Assembly: GCF_009834515.1 (NCBI RefSeq)
Contig: NZ_CP019426.1
Location: 1,477,501 to 1,541,500 of the forward strand
Direction of reading: 5' to 3'
DNA from: Pseudomonas sp. R84
GTDB taxonomy: Bacteria; Pseudomonadota; Gammaproteobacteria; Pseudomonadales; Pseudomonadaceae
Length of the DNA: 64,000 bases
The translations under genes were made by a program, and so were the position numbers. The notes below the pieces were generated by a model that was given only the letters and a program-made list of their open reading frames with translations, ran no database searches and had not been told where the DNA came from. Shown here one piece after another: positions 54,718 through 63,385 of this stretch (positions are counted from its first letter, which is position 1; the number at the start of each line of letters is the position of its first letter).

Positions 54718-56064
54718 ATGAACCAGCCTCAGTCCGCTGTAGGTAACTGCCTCGACGTGCAGACCTTCATCAATGCCCAACCGATCTCGCGCTATCAGTG
54801 GCGCGTGGTGATTCTGTGTTTCCTGATTGTCTTTCTCGATGGCCTCGACACGGCGGCGATGGGCTTCATTGCCCCGGCGCTGTCGCAGGACTGGGGCATC
54901 GACCGCGCCAGCCTTGGCCCGGTGATGAGTGCTGCGTTGATCGGCATGGTTTTCGGTGCATTGGGTTCCGGCCCGTTGGCTGACCGCTTTGGACGAAAAG
55001 TCGTACTGGTGGGCGCTGTGGTTCTGTTCGGCGCCTTCAGCCTTGCTTCGGCATACAGCACTAACGTTGAACAACTGCTGGTGCTGCGCTTCCTGACCGG
55101 TCTCGGCTTGGGCGCGGGGATGCCGAACGCCACCACACTGCTCTCGGAATACACCCCGGAGCGCAAGAAGTCGCTGCTGGTGACCAGCATGTTCTGCGGT
55201 TTCAACCTCGGCATGGCCGGTGGCGGGTTCATTTCCGCCAAGCTGATCCCGGCGTTCGGCTGGCACAGCCTGCTGCTGATTGGCGGGATCCTGCCGCTGA
55301 TCCTCGCCGTGGTGCTGCTGTTCTGGCTGCCGGAATCGGCGCGTTACCTTGTTGTGCGTAACCGCGGCACTGACAAAGTGCGCAAGACCCTGGCACCGAT
55401 CGATCCGGTTACCGTCGCTCAAGCCTCCAGTTTCAGCGTGCCTGAACAGAAGACCGTCAAGGCGCGCAATGTGTTTGCGGTGATTTTCTCCGGTACTTAC
55501 AGCACCGGCACCTTGCTGCTGTGGCTGACCTATTTCATGGGCCTGGTGATCGTTTATCTGCTGACCAGTTGGCTGCCGACGCTGATGCGTGACAGCGGCG
55601 CGAGCATGGAGCAAGCCGCGTTCATCGGTGCATTGTTCCAGTTTGGCGGGGTATTGAGCGCGGTCGCTGTGGGATGGGCGATGGACCGCTTCAATCCGCA
55701 CAAGGTCATCGGCATTTTCTACCTGCTGGCCGGGGTGTTTGCCTACGCGGTCGGGCAGAGCCTGGGCAACATCACCTTGCTGGCGACTTTGGTACTGGTG
55801 GCGGGGATGTGCGTGAACGGTGCGCAATCGGCGATGCCGTCGCTGGCCGCGCGTTTTTATCCGACTCAGGGGCGGGCGACCGGGGTGTCGTGGATGCTGG
55901 GGATTGGCCGCTTTGGCGCGATTCTCGGGGCGTGGATGGGCGCGACGTTGTTGGGCCTTGGCTGGAATTTCGAGCAGGTGCTGACGGCGTTGGTGATTCC
56001 TGCGGGTCTGGCGACGGCGGCAGTGTTGGTCAAAGGCATGGTCAGCCATGCGGATGCCACCTGA
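54718..56064 (+). CDS. pcaK: 4-hydroxybenzoate/protocatechuate transporter PcaK
   Basis: The 448-residue MFS permease has 12 predicted helices. It belongs to the aromatic acid:H+ symporter group: VIFLDGLDTAAMGFIAPAL in helix 1, GPLADRFGRKVVL (motif A) and LTGLGLGAGMPNATTLLSEYTPERKKSLLVTSMFCGFNLG. PcaK imports 4-hydroxybenzoate and protocatechuate. It lies between pcaR and pcaI. The start ATG 54718 gives the family N-terminus NQPQSAVGNCLDVQTFINAQP. Confidence 0.93.
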   Translation: MNQPQSAVGNCLDVQTFINAQPISRYQWRVVILCFLIVFLDGLDTAAMGFIAPALSQDWGIDRASLGPVMSAALIGMVFGALGSGPLADRFGRKVVLVGAVVLFGAFSLASAYSTNVEQLLVLRFLTGLGLGAGMPNATTLLSEYTPERKKSLLVTSMFCGFNLGMAGGGFISAKLIPAFGWHSLLLIGGILPLILAVVLLFWLPESARYLVVRNRGTDKVRKTLAPIDPVTVAQASSFSVPEQKTVKARNVFAVIFSGTYSTGTLLLWLTYFMGLVIVYLLTSWLPTLMRDSGASMEQAAFIGALFQFGGVLSAVAVGWAMDRFNPHKVIGIFYLLAGVFAYAVGQSLGNITLLATLVLVAGMCVNGAQSAMPSLAARFYPTQGRATGVSWMLGIGRFGAILGAWMGATLLGLGWNFEQVLTALVIPAGLATAAVLVKGMVSHADAT

Positions 56065-56081
56065 TATCGCGGTGTGAAGCG

Positions 56082-56153
56082 AAAAGATCGCAGCCTGCAG
56101 CAGCTCAGGGTTACGCATTCCCATGTAGGAGCTGCCGAAGGCTGCGATCTTTT
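56082..56153. repeat. REP pair, family A
   Basis: A mutated unit (aaagatcgcagcctgcagca) and an inverted intact one (gctgccgaaggctgcgatct) lie between pcaK and the pcaI operator. Confidence 0.78.
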
Positions 56154-56188
56154 GCAGGAAACACGAACCGATAGGCTGACAACAATCT

Positions 56189-56223
56189 GTTCGATAAACG
56201 AACACTCAGTCGATTATCGGATT
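56189..56223. promoter_or_regulatory. Probable PcaR operator upstream of pcaI
   Basis: GTTCGATAAACGAAC (56189-56203) and the inverted GTCGATTATCGGATT (56209-56223) resemble the sites of pcaK and pcaR. The pair lies ~100 bases upstream of pcaI ATG and probably drives pcaIJF and the following pcaHG. Confidence 0.72.
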
Positions 56224-56322
56224 GTTTGGCCATTTCCCCAGGCTTAATCTGCAGTGACTCCGGCGCTGAACCTCGCGCCTTTTTATCACTGGCGATTCAT
56301 TACAAAAACAGGAGCCCGCTCC

Positions 56323-57180
56323 ATGGCTGAGATCCTTTCGCTGCACGACGCGGTGAAGCAATTCGTCAACGACGGTGACACCGTCGCACTCGAAGGCTTC
56401 ACTCACCTGATCCCTACGGCCGCAGGTCATGAAATCATTCGTCAGGGCAAGAAAGATCTGACGCTGGTGCGGATGACGCCTGACCTGATCTACGACCAAC
56501 TGATCGGCGCCGGTTGCGCGCGCAAACTGATTTTCTCCTGGGGCGGTAACCCGGGCGTGGGCTCGCTGCACCGTCTGCGCGACGCGGTCGAGAAACAATG
56601 GCCGCAGCCGCTGGAAATCGAAGAACACAGCCACGCCGACCTGGCCAATGCCTACGTCGCCGGTGCATCCGGCCTACCGTTCGCGGTGCTGCGTGCCTAC
56701 GCTGGTTCCGACCTGCCGAAGGTCAATCCGCTGATCAAGACTGTGACTTGCCCGTTCACCGGTGAAGTGTTGGCGGCCGTGCCGTCGGTGCGCCCGGACG
56801 TGACCGTGATCCACGCACAGAAAGCCGACCGCCAGGGCAACGTGCTGCTGTGGGGCATTCTCGGCGTGCAGAAAGAAGCCGCACTGGCTGCCAAACGTTG
56901 CATCGTCACCGTGGAAGAAATCGTCGACAACCTCAACGCGCCGATGAACTCTTGCGTGTTGCCGACCTGGGCCTTGAGCGCGGTTTGCCACGTACCCGGC
57001 GGCGCACATCCGTCCTACGCCCACGGTTACAACGAGCGCGACAATCGTTTCTATCAAGCGTGGGATCCGATCGCTCGCGACCGTGAGACGTTCACCGCGT
57101 GGATCAACGAATACATCCATGGCTGCGCTGACTTCAGCGCGTTCCAGGCCAAGTTGGCCGCTGCTTCGGAGGCCAAGTAA
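56323..57180 (+). CDS. pcaI: 3-oxoadipate CoA-transferase subunit A (PcaI)
   Basis: The 285-residue protein has the CoA-transferase family I alpha-subunit pattern: NDGDTVALEGFTHLIPTAAGHEIIRQGKKDLTLVRMTPD, then LIFSWGGNPGVGSLHRLRDAVE and VIHAQKADRQGNVLLWG. With PcaJ it moves CoA from succinyl-CoA to beta-ketoadipate. An AGGAG precedes ATG 56323. Its stop overlaps the pcaJ start by one base (TAATG). Confidence 0.95.
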   Translation: MAEILSLHDAVKQFVNDGDTVALEGFTHLIPTAAGHEIIRQGKKDLTLVRMTPDLIYDQLIGAGCARKLIFSWGGNPGVGSLHRLRDAVEKQWPQPLEIEEHSHADLANAYVAGASGLPFAVLRAYAGSDLPKVNPLIKTVTCPFTGEVLAAVPSVRPDVTVIHAQKADRQGNVLLWGILGVQKEAALAAKRCIVTVEEIVDNLNAPMNSCVLPTWALSAVCHVPGGAHPSYAHGYNERDNRFYQAWDPIARDRETFTAWINEYIHGCADFSAFQAKLAAASEAK

Positions 57181-57959
57181 TGACTTACACCACCAATGAA
57201 ATGATGACCGTCGCGGCGGCCCGTCGCCTGAAGAACGGCTCGGTGTGCTTCGTCGGCATCGGCCTGCCGTCGAAAGCCGCCAACCTCGCGCGCCTGACCT
57301 CCTCGCCAGACGTCGTGCTGATCTATGAGTCGGGTCCGATTGGCGCCAAGCCAAGCGTATTGCCGCTGTCGATCGGCGATGGCGAGTTGGCGGAAACTGC
57401 TGACACTGTCGTGCCGACCGGTGAAATTTTTCGCTATTGGCTGCAGGGCGGGCGCATAGACGTCGGTTTTCTAGGCGCCGCGCAGGTCGACCGTTTCGGC
57501 AACATCAACACCACCGTGGTCGGTGATTACTTCTCGCCGAAAGTGCGCCTGCCGGGTGCCGGTGGTGCGCCGGAAATCGCCGGTTCGGCGAAAAGCGTGT
57601 TGATCATCCTTAAACAGTCGGCGCGCTCGTTTGTCGACAAGCTTGATTTCATCACCTCGGTCGGTCACGGCGAGGGCGGCGATTCTCGCAAGCGTCTGGG
57701 CCTGCCGGGCGCCGGGCCCGTCGGGATCATCACCGACCTGTGCATCATGGAGCCGGAAGAGGGCACCCACGAATTCGTGGTCACTGCGCTGCATCCAGGC
57801 GTAACCCGCGAGCAAGTGGTCGCGGCCACCGGTTGGGCGATTCGTTTTGCTGACAGCGTTGAAACCACCGCTGAACCGACCGACGTCGAACTGACCGCGC
57901 TGCGCGATCTCGAAGCGCGCACCGCCGCCGCCCACGGTCAGGCACCGGGAGAAGCATGA
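57180..57959 (+). CDS. pcaJ: 3-oxoadipate CoA-transferase subunit B (PcaJ)
   Basis: The 259-residue beta-subunit has the catalytic Glu in LIYESGPIG (E50), where the CoA thioester intermediate forms, and VDVGFLGAAQVDRFGNINTTVVGDY. It is coupled to pcaI at its start and to pcaF at its end (ATGA overlap, 57956-57959). Confidence 0.95.
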   Translation: MTYTTNEMMTVAAARRLKNGSVCFVGIGLPSKAANLARLTSSPDVVLIYESGPIGAKPSVLPLSIGDGELAETADTVVPTGEIFRYWLQGGRIDVGFLGAAQVDRFGNINTTVVGDYFSPKVRLPGAGGAPEIAGSAKSVLIILKQSARSFVDKLDFITSVGHGEGGDSRKRLGLPGAGPVGIITDLCIMEPEEGTHEFVVTALHPGVTREQVVAATGWAIRFADSVETTAEPTDVELTALRDLEARTAAAHGQAPGEA

Positions 57960-59161
57960 TGCGTGACGTTTATATCTGCGACGCGATTCGCACGCCGATC
58001 GGCCGTTTCGGCGGCGGTTTGTCCGCGGTTCGTGCCGATGACCTGGCCGCCGTGCCAATCAAAGCCCTGATGGAACGCAATCCCTCGGTGGACTGGAATG
58101 CTATCGACGAAGTATTCCTCGGCTGCGCCAACCAGGCCGGCGAAGACAATCGCAACGTTGCGCGTATGGCCCTGCTGCTGGCGGGCCTGCCGGACAGCGT
58201 ACCGGGCGTGACCCTTAACCGGCTTTGCGCTTCGGGCATGGACGCGATCGGCACGGCATTCCGTGCCATCGCCAGCGGTGAGATGGAGCTGGCGATTGCC
58301 GGCGGCGTCGAATCGATGTCCCGCGCACCGTTTGTGATGGGCAAGGCTGACGCGGCGTTCTCGCGCAACATGAAGCTGGAAGACACCACCATCGGCTGGC
58401 GTTTCATCAACCCGTTGATGAAGGCGCAGTACGGCGTCGACGCGATGCCGCAGACCGCCGACAACGTCGCCGACGACTATAAAGTCTCGCGCGCCGATCA
58501 GGACGCTTTTGCTTTGCGCAGTCAGCAACGTACCGCCGCCGCGCAGGCTGCCGGTTACTTCGCCGAAGAAATTGTTGAAGTACGGATTGCCCACAAGAAG
58601 GGCGAAACCGTGGTCAGCCAGGACGAACATCCGCGCGCCGATACCACGATTGAAGCACTGACCAAACTCAAACCGGTCAACGGCCCTGACAAAACCGTCA
58701 CCGCCGGCAACGCTTCCGGCGTCAACGACGGTGCTGCCGCACTGATTCTCGCCTCCGCTGAGGCCGTGAAAAAGCATGGCCTGACCGCCCGCGCCAAAGT
58801 GCTCGGCATGGCCAGCGCCGGTGTCGCACCTCGGGTGATGGGCATCGGCCCGGTACCGGCGGTGCGCAAACTGATCGAGCGTCTCGGCGTGGCGGTCAGC
58901 GATTTTGACGTGATCGAACTCAACGAAGCGTTTGCCAGCCAAGGCCTGGCGGTGCTGCGTGAACTGGGTCTGGCCGATGACGCCGCGCAGGTTAACCCGA
59001 ACGGTGGCGCGATCGCCCTCGGCCACCCGTTGGGCATGAGCGGTGCGCGTCTGGTGCTGACCGCGCTGCATCAGTTGGAAAAGACCGGTGGCAAGAAAGG
59101 TCTGGCGACCATGTGCGTCGGTGTCGGCCAAGGCCTGGCCCTGGCCATCGAACGCGTTTGA
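57956..59161 (+). CDS. pcaF: 3-oxoadipyl-CoA thiolase (PcaF)
   Basis: The 401-residue thiolase has the acyl-accepting Cys in LNRLCASGMDA (C91), the His in GHPLGMSGAR and the late Cys in TMCVGVGQG. It cleaves 3-oxoadipyl-CoA to acetyl-CoA and succinyl-CoA, the last step of the pathway. The start could also be the next ATG (57959). It overlaps pcaJ by four bases. Confidence 0.96.
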   Translation: MMRDVYICDAIRTPIGRFGGGLSAVRADDLAAVPIKALMERNPSVDWNAIDEVFLGCANQAGEDNRNVARMALLLAGLPDSVPGVTLNRLCASGMDAIGTAFRAIASGEMELAIAGGVESMSRAPFVMGKADAAFSRNMKLEDTTIGWRFINPLMKAQYGVDAMPQTADNVADDYKVSRADQDAFALRSQQRTAAAQAAGYFAEEIVEVRIAHKKGETVVSQDEHPRADTTIEALTKLKPVNGPDKTVTAGNASGVNDGAAALILASAEAVKKHGLTARAKVLGMASAGVAPRVMGIGPVPAVRKLIERLGVAVSDFDVIELNEAFASQGLAVLRELGLADDAAQVNPNGGAIALGHPLGMSGARLVLTALHQLEKTGGKKGLATMCVGVGQGLALAIERV

Positions 59162-59197
59162 CGCAAGCCGTGACGAAAAAGAACAGAGGAAAGCGAC

Positions 59198-59902
59198 ATG
59201 TCTGACAAGCCTGGTTACCGTCGTCCGAAGGAAGGCACTCAGCCTGAGTACCTGCACCCGACGTATCAATCCACCAACCTGCGCTCGCCGTCGAAGCCGT
59301 TGGTGCTTCTGCCGCACTCGCTGTCGGAAATCACCGGGCCGACCATCGGCGCCGAGCGTGTGGGCGACACCGATAACGACCTGACCGCCCAGCATGAAGG
59401 CGAGCCGCAGGGCGAACGCATCATCATTCACGGCCGTGTACTCGACGAAAACGGTCTGCCGGTGCCGGGGATTCTTGTGGAGATCTGGCAGGCCAACGCC
59501 GCTGGCCGCTACAACCACAAGCGTGATCTGCACGACGCGCCGCTGGATCCGAACTTCACCGGCACCGGCCGCACCGTCACCGATGCTGACGGCTGGTATC
59601 AGTTCCAGACTATCAAGCCCGGCGCCTACCCGTGGGGCAACCACCACAACGCCTGGCGTCCGGCGCACATTCACTTTTCGCTGTTCGGGCCAAGCATTCT
59701 CACCCGCTTGGTCACGCAAATGTATTTCCCGGGCGATCCGCTGCTGGCCTACGACCCGATCTACAACTGCGTGCCGGACACTTCGGCCAAGGAACGCCTG
59801 ATCGCCAGTTTCGATCTGGAAAAAACCATTCCGTCCTACGCCCTCGGTTATCGTTGGGACATCGTGCTGCGCGGGCGTGAAGCCACGCCGATGGAGAAAT
59901 AA
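59198..59902 (+). CDS. pcaH: Protocatechuate 3,4-dioxygenase beta subunit (PcaH)
   Basis: The 234-residue protein has the intradiol dioxygenase beta-subunit layout, with the four non-heme Fe(III) ligands in place: Y105 (GRYNHKRD), Y144 (GAYPWG), H157 and H159 (RPAHIHF). With PcaG it opens protocatechuate between the hydroxyls to beta-carboxy-cis,cis-muconate. An AGAGGA precedes the start; pcaG begins one base after its stop. Confidence 0.96.
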   Translation: MSDKPGYRRPKEGTQPEYLHPTYQSTNLRSPSKPLVLLPHSLSEITGPTIGAERVGDTDNDLTAQHEGEPQGERIIIHGRVLDENGLPVPGILVEIWQANAAGRYNHKRDLHDAPLDPNFTGTGRTVTDADGWYQFQTIKPGAYPWGNHHNAWRPAHIHFSLFGPSILTRLVTQMYFPGDPLLAYDPIYNCVPDTSAKERLIASFDLEKTIPSYALGYRWDIVLRGREATPMEK

Positions 59903-59903
59903 G

Positions 59904-60470
59904 ATGACGCTGACTGCGACCACGTCCCACACCGTCGGGCCGTATTACCACATCGGCCTGACCTGGCTGAACCGCGAAAACCTCACCGTCGAGCAAACCC
60001 TCGGCGAGCGCGTGGCGATCACCGGGCAGGTGGTGGATGGCAACGGCGATGTCGTCAACGACGCCATGCTCGAAGTCTGGCAGGCGAATGCCGCCGGCAA
60101 GTATGACCATCCGGAAGACGAGCAGGACAAACCGCTCGATCCGCACTTTGAAGGTTTCGGCCGGGTGCCGGTGGATGCGGAAGGGCGCTTTCGTTTCACT
60201 ACGATCAAACCGGGCACGGTTGAAGGGCTGAAAGGCTCGACCCAGGCGCCGCACTTGGTGGTATTGGTTTTTGCCCGTGGCTTGGTCAAGCACTTGCTGA
60301 CGCGGATCTACTTTGAGGGCGAGCCGGCCAACGTCGATGATCCGTTGCTGGAGTGTGTGCCGGCGGAGCGCCGTAGCACGTTGCTGGCCAAGCAGGACGC
60401 CTCGGGTGTTTACCAGTGGAACGTGATTCTGCAGGGTACCGACGCCGAGACGGTGTTCTTCGATTATTAA
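59904..60470 (+). CDS. pcaG: Protocatechuate 3,4-dioxygenase alpha subunit (PcaG)
   Basis: The 188-residue protein is a paralogue of PcaH without the Fe-binding histidine pair (APHLVVLVFARG at that place), the usual state of the alpha subunit. Other blocks are TVGPYYHIGLTW and EVWQANAAGKYDHPED. ATG 59904 follows the pcaH stop by one base; nine extra upstream codons overlap pcaH and are not needed. Confidence 0.95.
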   Translation: MTLTATTSHTVGPYYHIGLTWLNRENLTVEQTLGERVAITGQVVDGNGDVVNDAMLEVWQANAAGKYDHPEDEQDKPLDPHFEGFGRVPVDAEGRFRFTTIKPGTVEGLKGSTQAPHLVVLVFARGLVKHLLTRIYFEGEPANVDDPLLECVPAERRSTLLAKQDASGVYQWNVILQGTDAETVFFDY

Positions 60471-60489
60471 TAGATCACCACCATCCCCT

Positions 60490-60579
60490 GCGGGAGCGAG
60501 CCTGCTCGCGAAAGCGGTGGGTCAGCCAACATAAATGTTGACTGACACTCCCTCTTCGCGAGCAGGCTCGCTCCCACAG
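60490..60579. repeat. REP pair, family B
   Basis: Units cgggagcgagcctgctcgcg and cgcgagcaggctcgctccca lie between pcaG and pcaT. They probably mark the end of the pcaIJFHG transcript. Confidence 0.87.
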
Positions 60580-60666
60580 GGGAGAACTGTGTTGCAGATG
60601 GAACTGTGGAACGGGACTGTTGCAAAGTATGTCTAGACTCTCACTGTCCCTATCGAGTGAAAAACA

Positions 60667-61962
60667 ATGACAACCACCACCTCCCATTACACCGGTGAAG
60701 AGCGCAGCAAGCGCATCTTTGCCATTGTCGGCGCCTCGTCCGGCAACCTCGTCGAATGGTTCGACTTCTATGTCTACGCCTTTTGCGCGATCTATTTCGC
60801 CCCGGCGTTTTTCCCCTCCGACAACCCGACGGTGCAACTGGTCAACACCGCTGGCGTGTTCGCCGCCGGCTTCCTGATGCGCCCGATTGGTGGCTGGATT
60901 TTCGGTCGCGTGGCCGACAAGCACGGGCGCAAGAATTCGATGCTCATCTCGATTCTGATGATGTGCTTCGGCTCGTTGCTGATCGCCTGCCTGCCGACCT
61001 ATAAGGACATTGGCGTCTGGGCGCCGGTCCTGCTGTTGTTCGCACGCTTGCTGCAGGGCCTGTCGGTCGGCGGCGAGTACGGCACCACCGCGACTTATAT
61101 GAGCGAAGTCGCCCTCAAGGGCCAGCGCGGATTTTTCGCCTCGTTCCAGTACGTGACGCTGATCGGCGGGCAACTGCTGGCCGTGTCGCTGGTAGTAGTG
61201 CTGCAGCAATTCCTCACCGAAGAAGACCTGCGTGCCTACGGCTGGCGGATTCCGTTTGTGGTCGGTGCGGTGGCGGCGCTGATTTCGCTGTTCCTGCGTC
61301 GCAGCCTGAAAGAAACCACCAACAAGGAAACCCGCGCACACAAAGACGCCGGCAGCATCAGCGCACTGTTCCGCGATCACAAAGCCGCGTTCATTACTGT
61401 GCTCGGTTACACCGCCGGTGGCTCGCTGATTTTCTACACCTTCACCACGTACATGCAGAAGTACCTGGTGAACACCGCCGGCATGCACGCCAAGACCGCC
61501 AGCTACATCATGACCGGCGCGCTGTTCCTGTATATGTGCATGCAGCCGCTGTTCGGCATGCTCGCCGACAAGATCGGCCGACGTAACTCGATGCTTTGGT
61601 TCGGCGCGCTTGGTACGCTGTTCACCGTGCCAATTCTGCTGAGCCTGAAAAGCGTCAGCAGCCCGTTCCTCGCGTTTGTGCTGATCACCGTGGCGCTGGC
61701 GATCGTCAGTTTCTACACCTCGATCAGTGGCCTGGTGAAAGCCGAAATGTTCCCGCCGGAAGTCCGCGCACTTGGCGTTGGTCTGGCCTATGCGGTGGCG
61801 AATGCGATCTTCGGCGGCTCGGCGGAATTCGTCGCGCTGAGCCTGAAGAACATCGGCATGGAAAACTCCTTCTACTGGTACGTGACGGCGATGATGGCGA
61901 TCGCCTTCCTGTTCAGTCTGCGCTTGCCGAAACAAGCGGCGTATTTGCACCACGATCTTTAA
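60667..61962 (+). CDS. pcaT: Dicarboxylate/beta-ketoadipate MFS transporter (PcaT)
   Basis: The 431-residue membrane protein has 12 predicted helices and the metabolite:H+ symporter pattern: [36 protein letters not shown] and [21 protein letters not shown]. In P. putida, PcaT takes up beta-ketoadipate and is encoded with pcaB and pcaD, as here. No PcaR site is visible in the gap before it. Confidence 0.88.
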   Translation: MTTTTSHYTGEERSKRIFAIVGASSGNLVEWFDFYVYAFCAIYFAPAFFPSDNPTVQLVNTAGVFAAGFLMRPIGGWIFGRVADKHGRKNSMLISILMMCFGSLLIACLPTYKDIGVWAPVLLLFARLLQGLSVGGEYGTTATYMSEVALKGQRGFFASFQYVTLIGGQLLAVSLVVVLQQFLTEEDLRAYGWRIPFVVGAVAALISLFLRRSLKETTNKETRAHKDAGSISALFRDHKAAFITVLGYTAGGSLIFYTFTTYMQKYLVNTAGMHAKTASYIMTGALFLYMCMQPLFGMLADKIGRRNSMLWFGALGTLFTVPILLSLKSVSSPFLAFVLITVALAIVSFYTSISGLVKAEMFPPEVRALGVGLAYAVANAIFGGSAEFVALSLKNIGMENSFYWYVTAMMAIAFLFSLRLPKQAAYLHHDL

Positions 61963-62008
61963 CCCGAAGCGCGCGGGCCGTGATGGCCCGCGCCGGCAAG
62001 GACTGTTT

Positions 62009-63373
62009 ATGACTCAGCGACCGGGCAATCAATTGTTCGATGCCTATTTCACTGCCCGCGATATGCGCGAAGTGTTCTGCGATCAGGGCCGCGTGCAGGC
62101 GATGCTCGACTTCGAAGCGGCGCTGGCCCGGGCTGAGGCGCGGGTCGGTCTGATTCCTTCTTCGGCTGTCGCACCGATTGCTGCGGCGTGTAACGCGGGG
62201 TTGTATGACTTTGCGGCGCTGGGCGAGGCGATTGCCACGGCCGGCAACTCGGCGATTCCGTTGGTCAAGGCGTTGGGCAAGCAGATTGCTGCCAGTGATG
62301 CTGAAGCCGAACGTTATGTGCATTTGGGCGCGACCAGTCAGGACGTGATGGACTCCGGGTTGGTGCTGCAATTGCGTCAGGCGCTGGTGTTGATTGAAAG
62401 CGATCTGGCGCAACTGGCCGATTCGCTCGCCGCTCAAGCGCAATGCCATGCGGCCACGCCACTGGCCGGGCGCACTTGGCTGCAACACGCGACGCCTGTG
62501 ACCCTGGGCATGAAAATCGCCGGATGGCTGGGTGCAGTGACTCGCAGCCGTCAGCGCTTGCGTGAACTCAAACCGCGCTTGCTGGTGCTGCAATTCGGTG
62601 GCGCGTCCGGGACCCTCGCCGCGTTGGGCGAACAGGCGTTGCCGGTCGCAGAACCCTTGGCCGAAGAACTGCAACTGAGCTTGCCCGAGCAACCGTGGCA
62701 CACCCAGCGTGATCGCGTGGTGGAGTTCGGCGCGGTGCTCGGTTTGATCGCCGGCAGCCTCGGCAAATTCGGCCGCGACATCAGCCTGTTGATGCAGACC
62801 GAAGCCGCCGAGGTTTTCGAACCCTCGGCGCCGGGCAAGGGCGGATCGTCGACCATGCCGCACAAACGTAATCCGGTCGGCGCGGCGGTGTTGATCGGCG
62901 CAGCGACGCGCGTGCCGGGTCTGGTCTCGACGCTGTTCAGCGCCATGCCGCAGGAACACGAGCGCAGCCTCGGTTTGTGGCATGCCGAATGGGAAACCCT
63001 GCCGGAAATCTGCTGCCTCGTTTCCGGTTCGCTGCAACAGGCACGCTTGCTGGCTGACGGCTTGGAAGTCGATGCCGAGCGCATGGGCCGAAACCTTGAT
63101 TTGACTCAGGGGCTGGTGCTCGCCGAAGCCGTCAGCATCGTCCTCGCCCAGCGGGTCGGCCGCGACACCGCGCATCACTTGCTCGAACAATGCTGCAAAC
63201 GCGCAGTGGCCGAGCAGCGCCATTTGCGCGCCGTTCTCGGTGATGAACCGAAGGTCACCGCCGAGCTGAGCAATGCTGAACTCGATCATCTTTTGAACCC
63301 CGCCCATTACCTCGGTCAGGCGAAAACCTGGGTCGAGCGCGCGGTGGCCGAACACAACGCATTGTCTGACTGA
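62009..63373 (+). CDS. pcaB: 3-carboxy-cis,cis-muconate cycloisomerase (PcaB)
   Basis: The 454-residue protein is a member of the fumarase/ASL superfamily with LGATSQDVMDSGLV and the signature loop KGGSSTMPHKRNPVG. It forms gamma-carboxymuconolactone from the PcaHG product. It follows pcaT by 46 bp, with AAGGA before the start, and precedes pcaD by 12 bp. Confidence 0.95.
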   Translation: MTQRPGNQLFDAYFTARDMREVFCDQGRVQAMLDFEAALARAEARVGLIPSSAVAPIAAACNAGLYDFAALGEAIATAGNSAIPLVKALGKQIAASDAEAERYVHLGATSQDVMDSGLVLQLRQALVLIESDLAQLADSLAAQAQCHAATPLAGRTWLQHATPVTLGMKIAGWLGAVTRSRQRLRELKPRLLVLQFGGASGTLAALGEQALPVAEPLAEELQLSLPEQPWHTQRDRVVEFGAVLGLIAGSLGKFGRDISLLMQTEAAEVFEPSAPGKGGSSTMPHKRNPVGAAVLIGAATRVPGLVSTLFSAMPQEHERSLGLWHAEWETLPEICCLVSGSLQQARLLADGLEVDAERMGRNLDLTQGLVLAEAVSIVLAQRVGRDTAHHLLEQCCKRAVAEQRHLRAVLGDEPKVTAELSNAELDHLLNPAHYLGQAKTWVERAVAEHNALSD

Positions 63374-63385
63374 AAGGAGAGGGCT

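Noticed and set aside
54487..56205. 572-codon minus-strand frame over pcaK and a REP pair
   Set aside because: It lies opposite the clear MFS gene, is Gln/His/Arg-rich and includes REP-derived residues.
57938..59932. 664-codon minus-strand frame opposite pcaF and pcaH
   Set aside because: Both forward genes are certain; the reverse frame is the mirror of codon bias.
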